Source of the DNA: Arthrobacter frigidicola
Lineage (GTDB): Bacteria > Actinomycetota > Actinomycetes > Actinomycetales > Micrococcaceae
Reading direction: 5' to 3'
Assembly (NCBI GenBank): GCA_003602285.1
Contig: QZVU01000004.1
Location: 124,001-188,000, forward strand
Length of the DNA: 64,000 bases
This document shows, piece after piece, positions 1 to 10,082 of this stretch. The notes under the pieces are model-generated. The model had not been told where the DNA came from. It worked only from the letters and a program-made list of their open reading frames with translations, and made no database searches. Every line of letters starts with the position of its first letter. Position 1 is the first letter of the stretch. Position numbers and translations under genes: made by a program.

Positions 1-1920
1 CTCGAGGACCAGGGTGCGGATGACGACGGCGAGGTCGGCCGCGCCGGTCAGGGAGAAGTAGCCGGCCGCCCCGGAATAGGCACCCCGCGGAGCCTCCTCG
101 AGGCGGTCGAGCAGGGCCATGGTGCTGATCTTCGGCGCCCCAGTCATCGATCCGGCGGGGAAGGCCGCCGAGACGGCCTCCGCGCGCGAGGATCCCGGCC
201 GCAGCCGGGCGTCGATGGTGCTGACCATCTGGTGCACGGTGGCGTAGCTTTCGATGGCACACAGCCGGCTGACCGTAACGGAACCCGGGACGGCGAAGTG
301 CGAGAGGTCGTTGCGCAGCAGGTCAACGATCATGATGTTCTCCGCGCGGTCCTTCAGCGACGCCCCGAGGTCCCGTCGGAGGGCCTCGTCCTCCACCGGG
401 TCGGCGGAGCGGCGCCGGGTGCCCTTGATGGGCTCTGCGCGCAGGAAGCCGTCGGCGTCGAGCCGCAGGAACCGCTCGGGTGAGGTGCTGGCGAGCGCGG
501 CGCCGGGGAAGCGCAGCAGGTGGGCGAAGGGCGCGGGGTTGGATTCGCGCAGCGCCAGGTACAGCGGCAGCGGGTCGACGGCGCCCTCGAGCCGGGCCTC
601 CAGCGCCGTAGTCAGGCAGACCTCGTAGGTGTTGCCCTCCCCGATCTCCGCCTGCGATTCCTGAATCTTGCCGAGGTACCCGGCCCGGGTGTCGCGGGCG
701 GTGAAGACGGGGGCCGGTCCGGCCGGCGCAGCGTTCCGGGTGGCGCGGCTTCCCGGCGCCGGGGCGCCGAGCACTGCGGCGCGGGCGGCCTCGAGCCAGC
801 GTCCGCCCTCCGGGTCCACCGTGCCGTCGCCGAGGGTGAGCAGGAAGGTGCACCGCTGCTGATGGTCGACGACGACGGCGCGCCCGGCGAAGATCAGGGC
901 CGCGTCGGGAAGCGGAGCCGCCGGCAGGGACGCCCCTCCGGTCTCCCGCTTCAGTTCGTAGCCGAGGTAGCCCAGCCAGCCGAGGGCGAAGCCGCACTCA
1001 TAACCGGCGGGGGCGCGCATGCTTCCGCGGCCCCAGACGCCGTCGAGCCAGCGGAAGAACTGACCGGAGATGCGGGCGGTGACGGCGCCCGCGGTGACCT
1101 CGGTGAGGCCGGCGCGGTGGCGGACCGACTGGCCGTACCGGCCGCCGTCGTCGGCCAGGATGGTGAACCGGCTGCGCTCCGGGGCGGTGGTCGCTCCGGC
1201 GTCGGAGCTGTCGAGCCACACCGCCGAGGGCGAGGAGCCGTACAGTCCGGCGAACACCTCAGGGGTCGAGGGCTCATGCTCAAGGCGCTCGGCATGGACC
1301 CGCAGGCCGCGGCGCCCCGCGCGCTCGGGTGACATGGGTGCGGCCCACCGCGGCAGCCCGGACAGGGCCAGCCGAACCTCGTGCGGGGTGCCCAGGCCGC
1401 GGTGGCCCTGGACGATGAGGTCCGCGTTGCCCGCCGGGTCGTCCTGGGCGAGCCAGCCGAGTTCCTGGTCGGCCCAGCGCTGCCAAAACGGCGCGAACGT
1501 GTCGCCGTCCCGGGTGAGGGCGCTGGTGCGGCGGACGTCGTCGGGCGCTTCGACCCACAGGGCGGCGTCGAGGTAGGGCCGGGCGGCGGCGCAGGAGGCC
1601 CCGACGCCCTCCATAATTACAATCTCGGCCGGTTCGGTGCGCCGCAGCGGACCGTCGGTTCCGCGCTCCCAGTCCCAGGCGTGCCAGCTGGCCGTGCCCC
1701 CGGCGGCCAGGGGGCGCAGGACCGACTCGACGTAGCGGGCCAAACCTCCGGCGAGCCCGTCCCAGCCGGGGTAGATCTCCTCGAGGTGGAACAGGCTCAC
1801 GCGGTGGTGTTCGCGCAGCAGCGCCGCCAGTTCCACGGCCAGGGTGGTCTTGCCCGCGCCGGAACGCCCGTCCACGGCGAGGATGAGAGGGACGCCGGCC
1901 CGGCCGGAATAGGCTTCCAT
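1..1920 (-). CDS. pabB: P-loop kinase-like domain fused to aminodeoxychorismate synthase component I (PabB), partial
   Basis: One uninterrupted frame runs from ATG at 1920 (upstream GGTGGA as ribosome site) to the left edge of the window, so the last part of the protein is missing. Residues 1 to about 200 look like a uridine-kinase-type P-loop NTPase: Walker A GRSGAGKTT at 18-26, a later EEIYPGWDGL stretch and a hydrophobic strand ending VIMEG. Residues from about 230 onward are a chorismate-utilising enzyme: PIKGT (497-501, the lysine typical of PabB rather than TrpE), MIVDLLRNDL (530-539), FPAGSMTGAPK (587-597). PabB with its amidotransferase PabA makes 4-amino-4-deoxychorismate for folate. 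No PabA domain is seen. The PabB part could start at an internal ATG near 1334, but no stop separates the two parts, so a fusion is the simplest reading. I checked the frame line by line. Confidence 0.85.
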   Translation of the reverse strand, partial: MEAYSGRAGVPLILAVDGRSGAGKTTLAVELAALLREHHRVSLFHLEEIYPGWDGLAGGLARYVESVLRPLAAGGTASWHAWDWERGTDGPLRRTEPAEIVIMEGVGASCAAARPYLDAALWVEAPDDVRRTSALTRDGDTFAPFWQRWADQELGWLAQDDPAGNADLIVQGHRGLGTPHEVRLALSGLPRWAAPMSPERAGRRGLRVHAERLEHEPSTPEVFAGLYGSSPSAVWLDSSDAGATTAPERSRFTILADDGGRYGQSVRHRAGLTEVTAGAVTARISGQFFRWLDGVWGRGSMRAPAGYECGFALGWLGYLGYELKRETGGASLPAAPLPDAALIFAGRAVVVDHQQRCTFLLTLGDGTVDPEGGRWLEAARAAVLGAPAPGSRATRNAAPAGPAPVFTARDTRAGYLGKIQESQAEIGEGNTYEVCLTTALEARLEGAVDPLPLYLALRESNPAPFAHLLRFPGAALASTSPERFLRLDADGFLRAEPIKGTRRRSADPVEDEALRRDLGASLKDRAENIMIVDLLRNDLSHFAVPGSVTVSRLCAIESYATVHQMVSTIDARLRPGSSRAEAVSAAFPAGSMTGAPKISTMALLDRLEEAPRGAYSGAAGYFSLTGAADLAVVIRTLVLE

Positions 1921-1986
1921 TGCTACTTCCACCGGGTGCCGGGGAGCCGGCGGGTGCGGTGCCGGGAGAGGATATAGGGAGGGGCA

Positions 1987-2604
1987 TCAGGCGAAGGCAA
2001 GGAGCACCCCCACGGTGACGAAGAGGGAGCCGAAGACCCGGTTGAGGGCCTTCTGTCCGCGGTGGCTGCGCGTGTAGCGCTGGAAGGAGCGTGCCGCGGC
2101 GGCGTAGAAGAACCACATCACCAGCACGTCGATCGCCACCACTGTTCCCGCCAGCACGCCGTACTGGCCAAGCAGGGGCTTCTCGGGTTCGATGAACTGC
2201 GGGATGAACGCCAGGAAGAAGACGACCGCCTTCGGGTTGAGCAGATTCACCCACAGGCCGCGCCGGAACATGGAGAGCGGGCCCTCAAGGCGGCGGGTGG
2301 AGGCGGCTTCCTCGGGCTCCGGCGCCGCCAGGAACTTACGGACACCCAGATAGATCAGGTAGGCGGCGCCCGAATAGCGGATGATGCTGAAGGCAACGGG
2401 GGAGCTGGCGACGAGCAGTCCAAGCCCGGCCGCTACGACGAGAATGTGGATTAGGAGCCCGGCCTGCTGACCGGCGATGCCCCAGATCGCCCGGCGGAAG
2501 CCGACGGTGAGCGCGTTGCTCATGGTGTTCACCGCGCCGGCGCCGGGGGTGAAGCTGATGAGGGTGCCGGCGCCCAGGAGCGCGAGCCAGACCGAGGGGT
2601 TCAC
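1987..2604 (-). CDS. LysE/RhtB family amino-acid exporter
   Basis: A 205-residue membrane protein of the LysE family, which exports amino acids or related small molecules. Visible family marks are FTPGAGAVNTMSNAL near the N-terminus, GQQAGLLIHI, the AAYLIYLGVRKF segment and NLLNPKAVVFFLAFIPQF. About five to six hydrophobic segments fit the family, and length is normal. I chose GTG at 2604 because family members start a few residues before the first membrane segment; the ribosome site is weak, and a longer frame upstream runs into the methyltransferase gene. The gene lies head-to-tail behind the methyltransferase at 2655-3452, about 50 bp away. The substrate cannot be read from sequence. Confidence 0.85.
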   Translation of the reverse strand: MNPSVWLALLGAGTLISFTPGAGAVNTMSNALTVGFRRAIWGIAGQQAGLLIHILVVAAGLGLLVASSPVAFSIIRYSGAAYLIYLGVRKFLAAPEPEEAASTRRLEGPLSMFRRGLWVNLLNPKAVVFFLAFIPQFIEPEKPLLGQYGVLAGTVVAIDVLVMWFFYAAAARSFQRYTRSHRGQKALNRVFGSLFVTVGVLLAFA

Positions 2605-2654
2605 CTGTTCATAGTAATTCCTGGCCGCTGCCGGCCCCGCCTTGGGGCCCCGGG

Positions 2655-3452
2655 TCAGGGGCGGGCGAGGATCTCCGTGCTCGGCATCAGGAAGGTGGCC
2701 TCCGGCGCGCGTCCCCAGGCAAGCCAGCCGGCCGAGATGCGTTCGAGGTCGTCCCGGTCCGCAAGCCCCCGTTCCAGCGCCTGATCGGCGAACGCCGAGT
2801 GAAGCACCCGCGCGGCCCAGGACTCCGAGTGCGCCCGGCGGCGTTCGTCGGTGGCGTAGAGCCAGTTCGAGGAGGAAACCTCGATGTCCTGGAACCCGGC
2901 GTCCTGCGCCCAGCCGAGCAGGCGGCGTCCGGCATCGGGTTCGGCGCCGTTGCCGCGAGCGATCCGCTGGTAGAGCTCCATCCACTCGCCCAGCTCGGGA
3001 AGCCGGGGGTACCAGCTCATGGCGGCGTAGTCGGCGTCGCGCACCGCCACGAACCCGCCAGGGCGGGCGACCCGGCGCATCTCGCGCAGGGCCGCCACCG
3101 GATCGGCAAGGTGGTGCAGGACCTGGTGGGCGTGGACCAGGTCGAAGCTCTCATCGGGAAAGTCGAGGTCGTAGACATTTCCCGTCGAGAAGCGCACATT
3201 GGGCAGGTCCGCGGCGAGGCCGGCGGCCTCGGCCACCACCTCCGGCGAGCGGTCGAGGCCCGTCACGGTGCCGGGGGCGACGGCGCGCGCCAGATCGGCG
3301 GTGATGCTCCCGGGCCCGCAGCCCACATCGAGCACGTCCATGCCCGGCCGCAGGAGCCCGATCAGGTAGGCGCCGGAATCCGCGAGGGTGCGGGCGGCGT
3401 GTGCCTGGGTGACGCTGGGGTGGTGGCCGTGGGAGTACACCTCGCTGTTCAT
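2655..3452 (-). CDS. SAM-dependent class I methyltransferase
   Basis: A 265-residue protein with a Rossmann-type methyltransferase core. Motif I is VLDVGCGPGS at about residues 40-49, followed by the acidic end of beta-2 (GLDRSPE), a motif around NVYDLDFPDESFDLVHAHQVLHHL and RVARPGGFVAV, the usual arrangement of UbiE/Methyltransf_11-type enzymes. The start ATG overlaps the stop of the MarR gene by four bases (ATGA), so the two are almost certainly translated together. The C-terminal half (about 150-265) likely forms the substrate pocket. The coupling to a MarR regulator and a nearby MMPL exporter suggests a role against a toxic compound, but the substrate is unknown. Confidence 0.85.
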   Translation of the reverse strand: MNSEVYSHGHHPSVTQAHAARTLADSGAYLIGLLRPGMDVLDVGCGPGSITADLARAVAPGTVTGLDRSPEVVAEAAGLAADLPNVRFSTGNVYDLDFPDESFDLVHAHQVLHHLADPVAALREMRRVARPGGFVAVRDADYAAMSWYPRLPELGEWMELYQRIARGNGAEPDAGRRLLGWAQDAGFQDIEVSSSNWLYATDERRRAHSESWAARVLHSAFADQALERGLADRDDLERISAGWLAWGRAPEATFLMPSTEILARP

Positions 3453-3946
3453 GGTCCGAGGGTAGCGCCCGGTCCCGGTCCGGGCAGCCTTCCGGCGTCA
3501 TTCTTCGCAGTAATCGTCGCCGCCGTGATGCGCTCCAGCATGGTGGCGAGCAGGGCGAGTTCGTCGTCGCTGAACTGGTCGAGCGCCGCCGAGATGTGCT
3601 GGGCGAGGGGGGCGAAGAGCCGTGACCCTGCCGCCTGCGCCTTCTCGGTCATCTCCAGGTGCACCTGCCGGCGGTCGATGTCGCTGCGGGCACGGGTGAC
3701 GTGCCCGGCGGTGGTGAGCCGGTCGATCAGGGCCGTTGTCGCGGGGGAACTGAGGTTCAGTTCCTCGCGCAGCCTGCCCGGAGTGACCGTGGTGCCCGAT
3801 TGGCTCGCCCCGACGAGGATGCCCAGGGCGTGCAGGTCGGTCCGGTGCAGGGCGTCCTTGGCGCTGACCACGTCGACATAGCGTTCGGTCTCCGCCGTGA
3901 ACTGCTGCAGGAGCCTCAGAATGGCCGCGCGGTTGTCCTTGCCCAC
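3449..3946 (-). CDS. MarR family transcriptional regulator
   Basis: A 165-residue winged-helix regulator. The recognition region reads TPGRLREELNLSSPATTALIDRLTTAGHVTRARSD, then the wing arginines DRRQVHLEMT, as in MarR proteins. I chose GTG at 3946 because AGGGAGGGG lies just upstream; an ATG 45 bases further up would put the start inside the divergent promoter. The gene is divergent from the MMPL transporter at 4051 and its stop overlaps the methyltransferase start, so it probably represses itself, the methyltransferase and the transporter through the palindrome in the shared intergenic region. The ligand is unknown. Confidence 0.88.
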   Translation of the reverse strand: MGKDNRAAILRLLQQFTAETERYVDVVSAKDALHRTDLHALGILVGASQSGTTVTPGRLREELNLSSPATTALIDRLTTAGHVTRARSDIDRRQVHLEMTEKAQAAGSRLFAPLAQHISAALDQFSDDELALLATMLERITAATITAKNDAGRLPGPGPGATLGP

Positions 3947-3991
3947 TGTTACCCCTCCCTTCCCTTTTCCTACTCTAGGCCCCCTCCCCAA

Positions 3992-4013
3992 ATATCTCCA
4001 TCATGGATATACT
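3992..4013. promoter_or_regulatory. Candidate MarR operator and promoter of the MMPL gene
   Basis: In the 104 bp between the divergent marR-type and mmpL-type genes lies a 9 bp palindrome, CCATCATGG, flanked on both sides by ATAT. It overlaps TATACT (4008-4013), a good -10 hexamer for the rightward gene. Placement and symmetry fit a MarR site. This is inference; no footprint is available. Confidence 0.45.
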
Positions 4014-4050
4014 CGACCGCAGAGACAATTCTTTTCGGAAGGCCCCCACC

Positions 4051-6228
4051 ATGAAAAGCACCTGGCTGCGTGTTCTGCTCCCGGCCCTCATCGTCCTGGT
4101 CTGGCTGGTCGGCGCCGGTTTCGGCGGGCCCACCTTCGGCCGGCTCGAGGAGGTCTCGAGCAACGACCAGGCGTCCTTCCTGCCCGCAAGCGCCGAGTCC
4201 ACGGCCGCCGGCGAGTTCGAGGAGCAGTTTCGGGACTCCGACGCGGTGCCGGCCGTCATCGTCGCCGAGTCCGCGCAGGACATCGCGCCCGGTGAGCTTG
4301 GAGCCTACGCCGCCGTCGTGGGGCAGCTCGCCGAGGTCGAGGGCCTCGAGGCGCCGGCCGGTGGCGGCCCAACCGTCGTCGGGCCCATCCCGTCGGAGGA
4401 CCTCGGCGCCGTGCAGTACCTCGCCTTCGTCTCGGCCGACGCCGAACTCGGCGAGGTGGTCGCCGAGCTTCGGGAGGTGCTCAATGCGGAACTGCCCGAC
4501 GGCGCCACCGGCTACGTCACCGGGCCGGCGGGGTTGACCGCCGACCTGGTCGGCGCCTTCGGCGGCATCGACGGGATCCTGCTCGGTGTGGCGCTGGGCT
4601 GCGTGTTCCTCATCCTGCTCGGGGTCTACCGCTCCCTGGTGCTGCCGTTCCTTGTCCTGCTGACCTCGGTGTTCGCCCTGGCCACCTCCATCCTCGTGGT
4701 GTTCGCCTTCGCCAAGTGGGACTGGATCCAGCTCAGCGGGCAGAGCCAGGGCATTCTCTCCATCCTCGTGATCGGCGCCGCGACCGACTACGCGCTGCTG
4801 CTGGTGGCCCGTTTCCGGGAGAGCCTGGGGGAGGTGCAGTCCACCTGGGAGGCGATGAAGCGGGCCTACCGCGGATCGGTTGAGCCCATTGCCGCCTCGG
4901 CGGCCACCGTGATCCTCGGGCTGTTGTGCCTTCTCTTCTCCGACCTCAACTCGAACCGCAGCCTCGGACCCATCGCCGCCATCGGCATCGTCTTTTCCCT
5001 CGCCGCTGCGCTGAGCCTGCTCCCGGCCCTGCTGCTGATCTTCGGCCGCGCCGCCTTCTGGCCGCTGCGGCCGAAGGTGGGGGCCAGCACCCGGAACGCC
5101 TCCACCGGCGGGCCCGCGGGCACCGAGGGCCTGCGCGGGCTGTGGCGGGCGGTCGCCGTCCTGGTGGCCCGCCGGTACCGTGCGGTCTGGATCGGCTCGC
5201 TGGTCATCCTGGGGGCCGGAGCGCTCGGGCTCACCCAGCTGCAGGCCAGCGGCGTACCGCAGTCCGAGGTGATTTTGAGCTCCTCCAATGCCGTCGACGG
5301 GCAGGAGGCACTCGGCCGCCACTTCGACGCCGGCGCCGGCAGCCCGATCGCCGTCATCGCCCCCGAGGAGGACCGGGACCGCGTCCTGGACCTCGTCGGG
5401 GACACCCCGGGCATCTCCGAGGCCGCCCTCGCCACCGACCCCGCCGGAGCCGTCGAGGTCAACGACGGCCGGGTGCTGATCAGCGGCACGCTGCAGTTCC
5501 AGGCCGACTCCGAGGACGCCGAGAACGTCGTGCGGGACCTCCGCGCCGACCTCGAGCAGGAGAGCCCGGACTCGCTGGTCGGAGGAGTGACGGCGATCGC
5601 CGTGGACACCAACGACACCGCGGTGGCCGATCTGGGCAAGATCATCCCCATCGTCCTCGCGGTCATCCTGGTGGTCCTGATGCTCCTGCTGCGCGCGGTC
5701 GTGGCGCCGGTGCTGCTGATCCTGAGCGTCGTGCTCTCTTACGCGACGGCCCTGGGCGTCTCGGCGCTGGTCTTCAACAACCTGCTCGGCTTCGAGGGGG
5801 CCGATGCCTCCGTGCCCCTGTTCGGCTTCGTGTTCCTCGTGGCACTGGGGGTGGATTACAACATCTTCCTCATGACCCGCGTCCGCGAGGAGTCACTGCG
5901 GCTGGGCACCCGGCCCGGAATCCTGCGCGGGCTGGGCGTGACCGGCGGCGTCATCACCTCCGCGGGCGTGGTGCTGGCGGCGACCTTCGCCGCCCTGGGC
6001 GTCATTCCAATCCTCTTCCTCGCGCAGATCGCCTTCATCGTCGCGTTCGGCGTGCTGCTCGACACCATCCTGGTGCGGTCGCTGCTGGTGCCGGCGCTGG
6101 CCTACGACCTGGGCCCGCGCATCTGGTGGCCCTCGGCGCTGGCCAAGGGTCAGGTGCCGGCCCACCGCGCCGCCGGGCCCGACGCCGAGGAGCACGAGCA
6201 CCGCGAGGTGGCGGCCCACCGTGCCTGA
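4051..6228 (+). CDS. MMPL/RND-superfamily transporter
   Basis: A 725-residue inner-membrane transporter. It has the duplicated MMPL layout: one N-terminal membrane helix, a large extracytoplasmic loop (about 35-170), six helices, a second loop (about 390-530) and five or six final helices. Signature segments are GAATDYALLLVARFRE (first half) and ALGVDYNIFLMTRVREE (second half), whose Asp-Tyr pairs carry the proton relay. I chose ATG at 4051, with GGAAGG eight bases upstream, rather than the in-frame ATG at 4003 inside the promoter palindrome. It is divergent from the MarR regulator, which probably controls it. Likely role: proton-driven export of a lipid or drug; the substrate is unknown. Confidence 0.9.
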   Translation: MKSTWLRVLLPALIVLVWLVGAGFGGPTFGRLEEVSSNDQASFLPASAESTAAGEFEEQFRDSDAVPAVIVAESAQDIAPGELGAYAAVVGQLAEVEGLEAPAGGGPTVVGPIPSEDLGAVQYLAFVSADAELGEVVAELREVLNAELPDGATGYVTGPAGLTADLVGAFGGIDGILLGVALGCVFLILLGVYRSLVLPFLVLLTSVFALATSILVVFAFAKWDWIQLSGQSQGILSILVIGAATDYALLLVARFRESLGEVQSTWEAMKRAYRGSVEPIAASAATVILGLLCLLFSDLNSNRSLGPIAAIGIVFSLAAALSLLPALLLIFGRAAFWPLRPKVGASTRNASTGGPAGTEGLRGLWRAVAVLVARRYRAVWIGSLVILGAGALGLTQLQASGVPQSEVILSSSNAVDGQEALGRHFDAGAGSPIAVIAPEEDRDRVLDLVGDTPGISEAALATDPAGAVEVNDGRVLISGTLQFQADSEDAENVVRDLRADLEQESPDSLVGGVTAIAVDTNDTAVADLGKIIPIVLAVILVVLMLLLRAVVAPVLLILSVVLSYATALGVSALVFNNLLGFEGADASVPLFGFVFLVALGVDYNIFLMTRVREESLRLGTRPGILRGLGVTGGVITSAGVVLAATFAALGVIPILFLAQIAFIVAFGVLLDTILVRSLLVPALAYDLGPRIWWPSALAKGQVPAHRAAGPDAEEHEHREVAAHRA

Positions 6229-6250
6229 GGCCGGCCGCACCGGTGCTTCT

Positions 6251-6370
6251 GCCCATCGACCGACAGCGGTCGGTGAGCAGGTTGGAGCAGGCCGGTGCTT
6301 CTGCCCGCTGACCGCCGCTGGTCGGTGGGCATATCCGGACATGCCCACCGATCACGGCGGGTCGTTGGGC
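6251..6370. repeat. Three copies of a 28 bp palindromic repeat
   Basis: Three imperfect copies of a hairpin-forming unit lie at 6251-6278, 6303-6330 and 6343-6370. Each reads roughly GCCCACCGACC, six or so central bases, then GGTCGGTGGGC. Start-to-start spacing is 52 and 40 bases. Copies 1 and 2 are also preceded by the same CCGGTGCTTCT. They sit in the 295 bp between the MMPL gene and the lipase. They could act as a terminator cluster, a protein-binding array or a REP-like element. Confidence 0.75.
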
Positions 6371-6451
6371 GGAAAGATCGCGGGTGTAAGGATTGGCGGG
6401 CCGTCCGCTGGAAGGCGGCATGAACGGTTTCCTGGAGGCATTGCCCAAACT

Positions 6452-6467
6452 GCTAAGTACGCTTAGC
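6452..6467. promoter_or_regulatory. Palindrome upstream of the lipase gene
   Basis: The sequence GCTAAG-TACG-CTTAGC is a perfect six-base inverted repeat with a four-base centre, and symmetry extends weakly to AAC and GTT outside. It lies 57 bases before the lipase start and directly before TTGACG, which could be a -35 box. It resembles a TetR-type operator; no regulator gene is adjacent. Confidence 0.35.
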
Positions 6468-6523
6468 GTTGACGGGGTCCAATGCCCCTGCGGGCCCGTG
6501 CCGACACAAAGAGGTCCTCCGCC

Positions 6524-7372
6524 ATGTCCTTCCGCTTCCGAACCGCCCTGGCCGCCGTCGCCCTCGCTGCCACCAGCCTCGCCGGGGGAGCGCCCGCGTC
6601 GGCCGACACCACGGACATCGCCCCGCCCGGAGCCAATGACTGGTCGTGCCGGCCCAGCGCCGAGCACCCGCGGCCCGTGGTACTGGTTCCCGGCACCTTC
6701 GAGAGCATGGCGAAGAACTGGTCGACGCTTTCACCGCGCCTGGCGGCCGAGGGCTACTGCGTCTTTGCCCTCAACTACGGCACCACCAACGGCATCGACG
6801 CCACCGGCCCCATCGCCGAGTCCGCCGGGGAGCTCGCCTCCTTCGTCGACGGGGTGCTGGGCGCCACCGGGGCTCAGAAAGTGGACATCGTCGGGCACAG
6901 CCAGGGCGGAATGATGCCCCGGTACTACCTTGGGTTCCTCGGCGGAGCGAAAAAGGTCAACCACCTCGTCGGGATTGCGCCATCCAATCACGGCACCGAA
7001 GGTGTGATCGCGCCGACGCCGGACCAAGTTCCCCTGGGCGCCGGCGACTCGGGCTTCCTCTGCCAGGCCTGCGCCGACCAGGAGGCGGGATCGGCCTTCC
7101 TGACGAAGCTTAACGCGATCGGCGACACGGTCAACGGCCCGTCCTACACCGTGCTCTCCACGAAGTACGACGAGGTTGTCACTCCCTATCCGAGCCAGTT
7201 CCTCGCCGGACCGGCCCGGCAGGTCACCAACATCACCCTCCAGGACAAGTGCCCGCTCGACCCGATCGAGCACGACCAGGCACCCAACGACCCGGTGGTA
7301 CACCAGCTGGTCAGCCACGCCCTGGCCTCCAAGGGCCCGGCAAGCCCGGCGTACCAGCCGGAATGTTTGTGA
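6524..7372 (+). CDS. Secreted lipase/esterase (alpha/beta hydrolase)
   Basis: A 282-residue secreted hydrolase. The first 27 residues are a signal peptide (basic start, hydrophobic core, cleavage after ASA). The mature part has the oxyanion-hole segment VLVPGTFESMAKNW, the nucleophile elbow GHSQGG, a candidate acid in the STKYDEVVTP segment, and a histidine near the C-terminus (VVHQLVSH), matching the class 2 lipase/EstA type found in many actinobacteria. The start at 6524 has AGAGG about ten bases upstream. Substrates are probably short to medium acyl esters; whether it is a true triacylglycerol lipase is not decided by sequence. Confidence 0.85.
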   Translation: MSFRFRTALAAVALAATSLAGGAPASADTTDIAPPGANDWSCRPSAEHPRPVVLVPGTFESMAKNWSTLSPRLAAEGYCVFALNYGTTNGIDATGPIAESAGELASFVDGVLGATGAQKVDIVGHSQGGMMPRYYLGFLGGAKKVNHLVGIAPSNHGTEGVIAPTPDQVPLGAGDSGFLCQACADQEAGSAFLTKLNAIGDTVNGPSYTVLSTKYDEVVTPYPSQFLAGPARQVTNITLQDKCPLDPIEHDQAPNDPVVHQLVSHALASKGPASPAYQPECL

Positions 7373-7382
7373 GTGTTACGAA

Positions 7383-7403
7383 GTTGAGTATGACAGGCTC
7401 AAC
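7383..7403. promoter_or_regulatory. HAIR element 1 (HspR operator) upstream of dnaK
   Basis: GTTGAGT, seven bases, GCTCAAC matches the HAIR consensus CTTGAGT-N7-ACTCAAG bound by HspR. It lies upstream of the -35 box of the dnaK promoter. Confidence 0.9.
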
Positions 7404-7409
7404 TTTGGT

Positions 7410-7437
7410 TTGACTCTCAATGAGGGCGGAGTACAGT
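7410..7437 (+). promoter_or_regulatory. dnaK operon promoter
   Basis: TTGACT (7410-7415) and TACAGT (7432-7437) are spaced 16 bases apart. HAIR element 2 overlaps the -10 box and HAIR element 1 lies just upstream, an arrangement that would let HspR block RNA polymerase directly. Confidence 0.65.
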
Positions 7438-7456
7438 TGAGTGCAGAACGCTCAAT
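7436..7456. promoter_or_regulatory. HAIR element 2 (HspR operator) upstream of dnaK
   Basis: GTTGAGT, seven bases, GCTCAAT: a second HAIR site 53 bases after the first, on the start side of the promoter and 59 bases before the dnaK start codon. Confidence 0.88.
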
Positions 7457-7475
7457 CTACGCGCCCGGCGGTTGA

Positions 7476-9377
<1,902 letters not shown>

Positions 9378-9379
9378 CC

Positions 9380-10075
9380 ATGCCGCACCACGGAAATGAA
9401 GAAGAGCACCAGTCAGAGCCAGTGAGCTTCCGGGACAACCGCAAGATCGACCCTGAAACGGGCGCCGTCCGTGGGCAGCAGAACGACGCCGGCGACCCGG
9501 CACCGGCCCAGCCGGTGTCCGGGGAGTCCGCCGGGGCGGAGGAGTCTGCAGGGCAGGCGCCTCCGGCGCCGGCCGCCGCGGATTCCGCCGACGGCGACGC
9601 GCTCGCCCAGGCCGAAGCCATCCTCAACGAGGCCGGCGAGGGCGAGGACGCGCCGGTGACGGAGGTCATCGCCGAGCTGCGCAACGACCTGCTCCGGCTG
9701 CAGGCCGAGTACGTCAACTACCGGCGCCGCGTCGAGCGGGACCGCGACGTTGCACGCGACCAGGCCGTCATCGGGGTCCTCAACTCCCTGATGCCGGTCC
9801 TCGACGACATCGACGCCGCGCGCCAGCACGGCGACCTCGCCGACGGGCCGTTCGCGGCGATCGCGGGCAAGTTCGAAAACGCCCTCAAGGCGTACGAGCT
9901 GACCCGCATCGACGAGACCGGAGTGGCCTTCGACCCGAACATCCACGAGGCGCTCATCCAGCAGCCCAGCGCGGACGTCCAGGCCGACAGCGTCAGCCAG
10001 GTCCTCCGCGCCGGCTACCGCAAGGGCGACCGCGTGCTGCGGGCGGCCCAAGTGATCGTCGCAGTACCGGAGTAG
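9380..10075 (+). CDS. grpE: Nucleotide exchange factor GrpE
   Basis: A 231-residue protein that starts two bases after the dnaK stop. The first 90 residues are low-complexity, rich in Ala, Gly, Glu and Pro. Then comes the GrpE core: a long helix (ELRNDLLRLQAEYVNYRRRVERDRD), the dimer region and a C-terminal beta domain with YRKGDRVLRAAQVIVAV. GrpE releases ADP from DnaK. The unusually long disordered N-terminus is common in actinobacterial GrpE. It is followed by a 163-base gap that contains a large hairpin before dnaJ. Confidence 0.97.
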   Translation: MPHHGNEEEHQSEPVSFRDNRKIDPETGAVRGQQNDAGDPAPAQPVSGESAGAEESAGQAPPAPAAADSADGDALAQAEAILNEAGEGEDAPVTEVIAELRNDLLRLQAEYVNYRRRVERDRDVARDQAVIGVLNSLMPVLDDIDAARQHGDLADGPFAAIAGKFENALKAYELTRIDETGVAFDPNIHEALIQQPSADVQADSVSQVLRAGYRKGDRVLRAAQVIVAVPE

Positions 10076-10082
10076 CGTTACT

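Noticed and set aside
1280-2254. Arg/Gly-rich open frame across the kinase part of the PabB fusion and the exporter gene
   Set aside because: It crosses two real genes in another frame and encodes low-complexity Arg/Pro/Gly sequence.
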